Assembly: GCA_030610025.1 (NCBI GenBank)
Contig: JAUWSP010000097.1
Location: forward strand, 1 to 8,405
Direction: 5' to 3'
DNA: 8,405 nucleotides
Origin: Acidobacteriota bacterium
Lineage (GTDB): Bacteria; Acidobacteriota; Thermoanaerobaculia; Multivoradales; JAHEKO01
The notes under the pieces are model-generated. The model did not search any database. It saw nothing but the letters and a program-made list of their open reading frames with translations, and was not told the origin of the DNA. This document shows, piece after piece, positions 6,109-8,405 of the stretch. Both the position numbers and the translations under genes were made by a program. Position 1 is the stretch's first letter; the number at the start of each line of letters is the position of its first letter.

Positions 6109-6122
6109 CTCACCGCAACCAC

Positions 6123-7544
6123 CTAGCCGCCGGCCTTCTTCGGCACGTAGAGGTCCGTGATGGTGCCCTCGAAGGCCTCGGCGGCAAGGCCGATCGTTTC
6201 AGAAAGGGTCGGGTGCGGGTGGATGGTGAGGCTCAGGTCCGCCGCCTCACAGTCCATCTCGATGGCCAGGGCGACCTCCGCGATCAGGTCCCCGGCGTTC
6301 GGACCGACGATGCCCGCCCCCAACACCCGCTGCGTCTCGGGATCGAAGAGGATCTTGGTCAGACCATCGCTTCGCCCCATCCCGAGCGAGCGCCCGCTCG
6401 CGGACCACGGAAAGGCGCCCTTCTCGTATGCAACGCCCGTCGCGGCGGCCTCCGTCTCGGTCAATCCCACCCAGGCGATCTCGGGGTCGGTGTAGGCCAC
6501 GGAGGGTATGACCCGGGCATCGAAGCCACTCTTGAGCCCTGCGGCCACTTCTGCCGCTACCTTGCCTTCATGGGTCGCCTTGTGAGCCAGCATCGGCTGA
6601 CCCGTGACGTCGCCGATGGCGAAGATATGCGGCACGTTGGTTCGCTGTTGCGAATCGACCGGGAGGAAGCCACGATCATCGACGGCCAGCCCCGCCACCT
6701 CGGCACCGATTCGATCTCCATTGGGTCGCCTTCCGACCGACACCAGGACCTTGTCGAAAAGAGTCGGCTCCGGCGCCTTCTCGCCCTCGAAAGTCACTTT
6801 GAGGCCACTCTTCAAGGCTTTGATTCCGGACACCCTGGTCTCGAGGTAGATCTTGGCCTTGTAGCGCCGTTTCAGTCGACGCTCGAGCGGCTTGACGAGA
6901 TCCGCATCGCAGCCAGGAATCAGCCGATCCAGCATTTCGACGATGGTGAGCTCGGAGCCCAGCGCACCGTAGATCATGGCCATCTCGAGCCCGATGATGC
7001 CGCCACCGATGACCAGCAGACGCTTCGGAATGTCCTGGAGCTCGAGCGCACCGGTCGAGTCCATCACTCGGGGGTCGTCATAGGGCACACCCGGAATCTC
7101 GACGACCCGGGAGCCGACCGCCACGATGGCGCTCTCGAACTCGATGGCTCTCGTCTCCGTTCCCATCTCCACCGTGAGACTGTTCGCCGAGGTGAATCGA
7201 CCTTCGCCCTGAACGACTTCCACCTGACGCTGCTTGGCAAGCGCGGCGAGGCCTTTGGTCAACCGATCCACCACCGACTGCTTGAAACCCCGGATCTTGT
7301 CGAGATCCAGCTTCGGCTTGCCGAAGGCCACCCCGTGCCTCTCCAGATCGGCAGCCTCTTCCATCACCTTGGCCACATGAAGCAGCGCCTTCGAGGGTAT
7401 GCATCCGACATTCAGGCAGACCCCCCCGAGCCTCGAGTGACGCTCGACGAGAACCACCTTCTTGCCGAGATCGGCAGCTCGAAAGGCGGCCGTATAGCCC
7501 CCTGGACCGCCACCAAGGACGAGGACCTCTGTGCTTTCAACCAT
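6123..7544 (-). CDS. lpd: Dihydrolipoyl dehydrogenase (E3)
   Basis: This 473-residue flavoprotein has full E3 length. An N-terminal FAD-binding GGGPGG (11-16) is followed by the redox disulfide GGVCLNVGCIPSK (C43 and C48). The NAD-binding domain holds LVIGGGIIGLE, a second FAD contact is FAIGDVTGQPMLAHKATHEG, and the C-terminal catalytic dyad is HPHPTLSE (H444, E449). It reoxidises the lipoyl group of E2 and reduces NAD+ in 2-oxoacid dehydrogenase complexes. ATG 7544 follows AAGGAGACCTGC. It lies 32 nt after the aceF stop, so it is very likely the E3 of the pyruvate dehydrogenase complex. It ends with TAG. Confidence 0.97.
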   Translation of the reverse strand: MVESTEVLVLGGGPGGYTAAFRAADLGKKVVLVERHSRLGGVCLNVGCIPSKALLHVAKVMEEAADLERHGVAFGKPKLDLDKIRGFKQSVVDRLTKGLAALAKQRQVEVVQGEGRFTSANSLTVEMGTETRAIEFESAIVAVGSRVVEIPGVPYDDPRVMDSTGALELQDIPKRLLVIGGGIIGLEMAMIYGALGSELTIVEMLDRLIPGCDADLVKPLERRLKRRYKAKIYLETRVSGIKALKSGLKVTFEGEKAPEPTLFDKVLVSVGRRPNGDRIGAEVAGLAVDDRGFLPVDSQQRTNVPHIFAIGDVTGQPMLAHKATHEGKVAAEVAAGLKSGFDARVIPSVAYTDPEIAWVGLTETEAAATGVAYEKGAFPWSASGRSLGMGRSDGLTKILFDPETQRVLGAGIVGPNAGDLIAEVALAIEMDCEAADLSLTIHPHPTLSETIGLAAEAFEGTITDLYVPKKAGG

Positions 7545-7576
7545 GCAGGTCTCCTTCGAACCGGGATTCTCGAGTG

Positions 7577-8405
7577 TCAGAGCAGGAGGCGACGCAAATC
7601 GGAGAGCAGCCCACAGAGGTAGGTCGTGAATCGAACTCCCAAGGCACCGTCGATAACCCTGTGATCGTAGGAAAATGAGATCGGAAGCACCAGCCGCGCA
7701 GCGAAGTCCTCACCGTTCCAGACCGGCTTCATCGCCGCTCGCGACACTCCGAGAATGGCCACCTCGGGAGCGTTGACGATCGGAGTGAAATCGGTGCCTC
7801 CGATACCGCCGAGACTGGTGATGGTGAAGGATGCCCCCTGGATCTGGTCGGGCCGCAGCTTGCCCTGTCGGGCCTGCTCGCTGGTTTCGGCCAGCTCCCT
7901 TGCCAGCTCGAAGATCCCCTTCCGGTCGACATCGCGAATGACCGGCACCATCAGACCCTGCTCCGTGTCGACCGCGACCCCTAGGTGGTAGTACCTCTTC
8001 AGGATCACGTGCTCACCGTCGGGGTCGAGAGAGCTGTTGACACGAGGGTAGCGCTGCAGCGCACCCACGGCAGCCTTCATCAAGAAGGCCACGGGGGTGA
8101 GATTGAACCCTCGAGCTTTTGCCTCTTCGGCGTGGGCGCGCCGGAAGGCGTCCATCTCGGTGATGTCCGCCTCGTCGTGCTGGGTGACATGAGCTACGTG
8201 CAGCCAACTGCGATGCACATGGGTCTTGGAGATCATCTGGATGCGAGTCAGTGGCTCGCGCTCGATCTCTCCGAAACGCGAGAAATCGATGATCGGCATC
8301 TCGGGCAACCCTGCGGCGCCCTGGCCTCGCGGCTGCGACAGGGTCTTCTTGACGAAGCCCTGCACGTCTTCCCTCAGGACGCGCCCTTTGCGACCGGTGC
8401 CCTGG
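7577..8405 (-). CDS. aceF: Pyruvate dehydrogenase E2, dihydrolipoamide acetyltransferase (5' part beyond the window)
   Basis: The frame is open to the right edge, so the 275 visible residues are the C-terminal part. An internal GTG at 8365 is not the true start. The first visible residues, QGTGRKGRVLREDVQGF, are the peripheral-subunit-binding domain. A linker follows, then the acyltransferase domain, with SYDHRVIDG carrying catalytic H248 and D252 (numbered from the first visible codon, 8404-8402). The segment with SWLHVAHVTQHDEADITEMD resembles E. coli AceF and points to pyruvate, not 2-oxoglutarate, dehydrogenase. The lipoyl domains are outside the window. E2 transfers the acetyl group from lipoyl to CoA. 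It is immediately followed by lpd. Confidence 0.95.
   Translation of the reverse strand, partial: QGTGRKGRVLREDVQGFVKKTLSQPRGQGAAGLPEMPIIDFSRFGEIEREPLTRIQMISKTHVHRSWLHVAHVTQHDEADITEMDAFRRAHAEEAKARGFNLTPVAFLMKAAVGALQRYPRVNSSLDPDGEHVILKRYYHLGVAVDTEQGLMVPVIRDVDRKGIFELARELAETSEQARQGKLRPDQIQGASFTITSLGGIGGTDFTPIVNAPEVAILGVSRAAMKPVWNGEDFAARLVLPISFSYDHRVIDGALGVRFTTYLCGLLSDLRRLLL

Noticed and set aside
6213..7622. 469-residue open frame on the plus strand opposite lpd
   Set aside because: It is antisense to a fully supported lpd gene, has no recognisable domains, and is the kind of shadow frame expected opposite a GC-rich coding region.

Overview
The window is a GC-rich (visibly above 60% G+C) bacterial chromosomal segment. 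Genes are tightly packed, almost all on the minus strand. The gene set is housekeeping-like and Gram-negative in flavour: an E. coli-type pyruvate dehydrogenase E2 followed by E3, and a monofunctional peptidoglycan glycosyltransferase. GC content and gene style fit a deltaproteobacterial-type lineage (Desulfobacterota, Myxococcota, Binatia and similar), but nothing here fixes the taxon. TGA is the commonest stop codon, used by at least seven genes, so the standard bacterial code applies.

Layout from right to left along the minus strand: the 3' part of aceF (pyruvate dehydrogenase E2, running off the right edge); lpd (E3, dihydrolipoyl dehydrogenase); a type II haloacid dehalogenase-like HAD hydrolase; a TrhA/hemolysin III membrane protein; a variant histidine phosphatase; a small VOC (glyoxalase-fold) protein; mtgA; an HD-domain phosphohydrolase; a two-helix membrane protein of the 'holin-like' type; acylphosphatase; and a DinB-superfamily protein. 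Gaps run from about 14 to 92 nt, so several of these are probably co-transcribed. At the far left edge are the first 12 codons of another minus-strand gene, perhaps a small ABM-type monooxygenase.

The exception is a plus-strand gene at 279..1025 that ordinary gene calling would break into two or three fragments. Read through two in-frame TGA codons (654-656 and 879-881) it gives one 248-residue protein that aligns along its length with the organomercurial lyase MerB. The two TGA codons fall exactly at the positions of the two catalytic cysteines of MerB (Cys96 and Cys159). The catalytic Asp (Asp99) and the structural Cys117 are kept. Each TGA is followed at the right distance by a hairpin that looks like a bacterial SECIS element; the second has a GGUC apical loop. 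The gene ends with TAG, not TGA. The best reading is a MerB-family selenoprotein with selenocysteine at both catalytic thiol positions, not a decayed pseudogene. A perfect TATAAT lies 42 nt before its start codon. No merA, merR or merT is in the window, so its actual substrate is open. This is the main discovery candidate; the rest of the window is largely ordinary.
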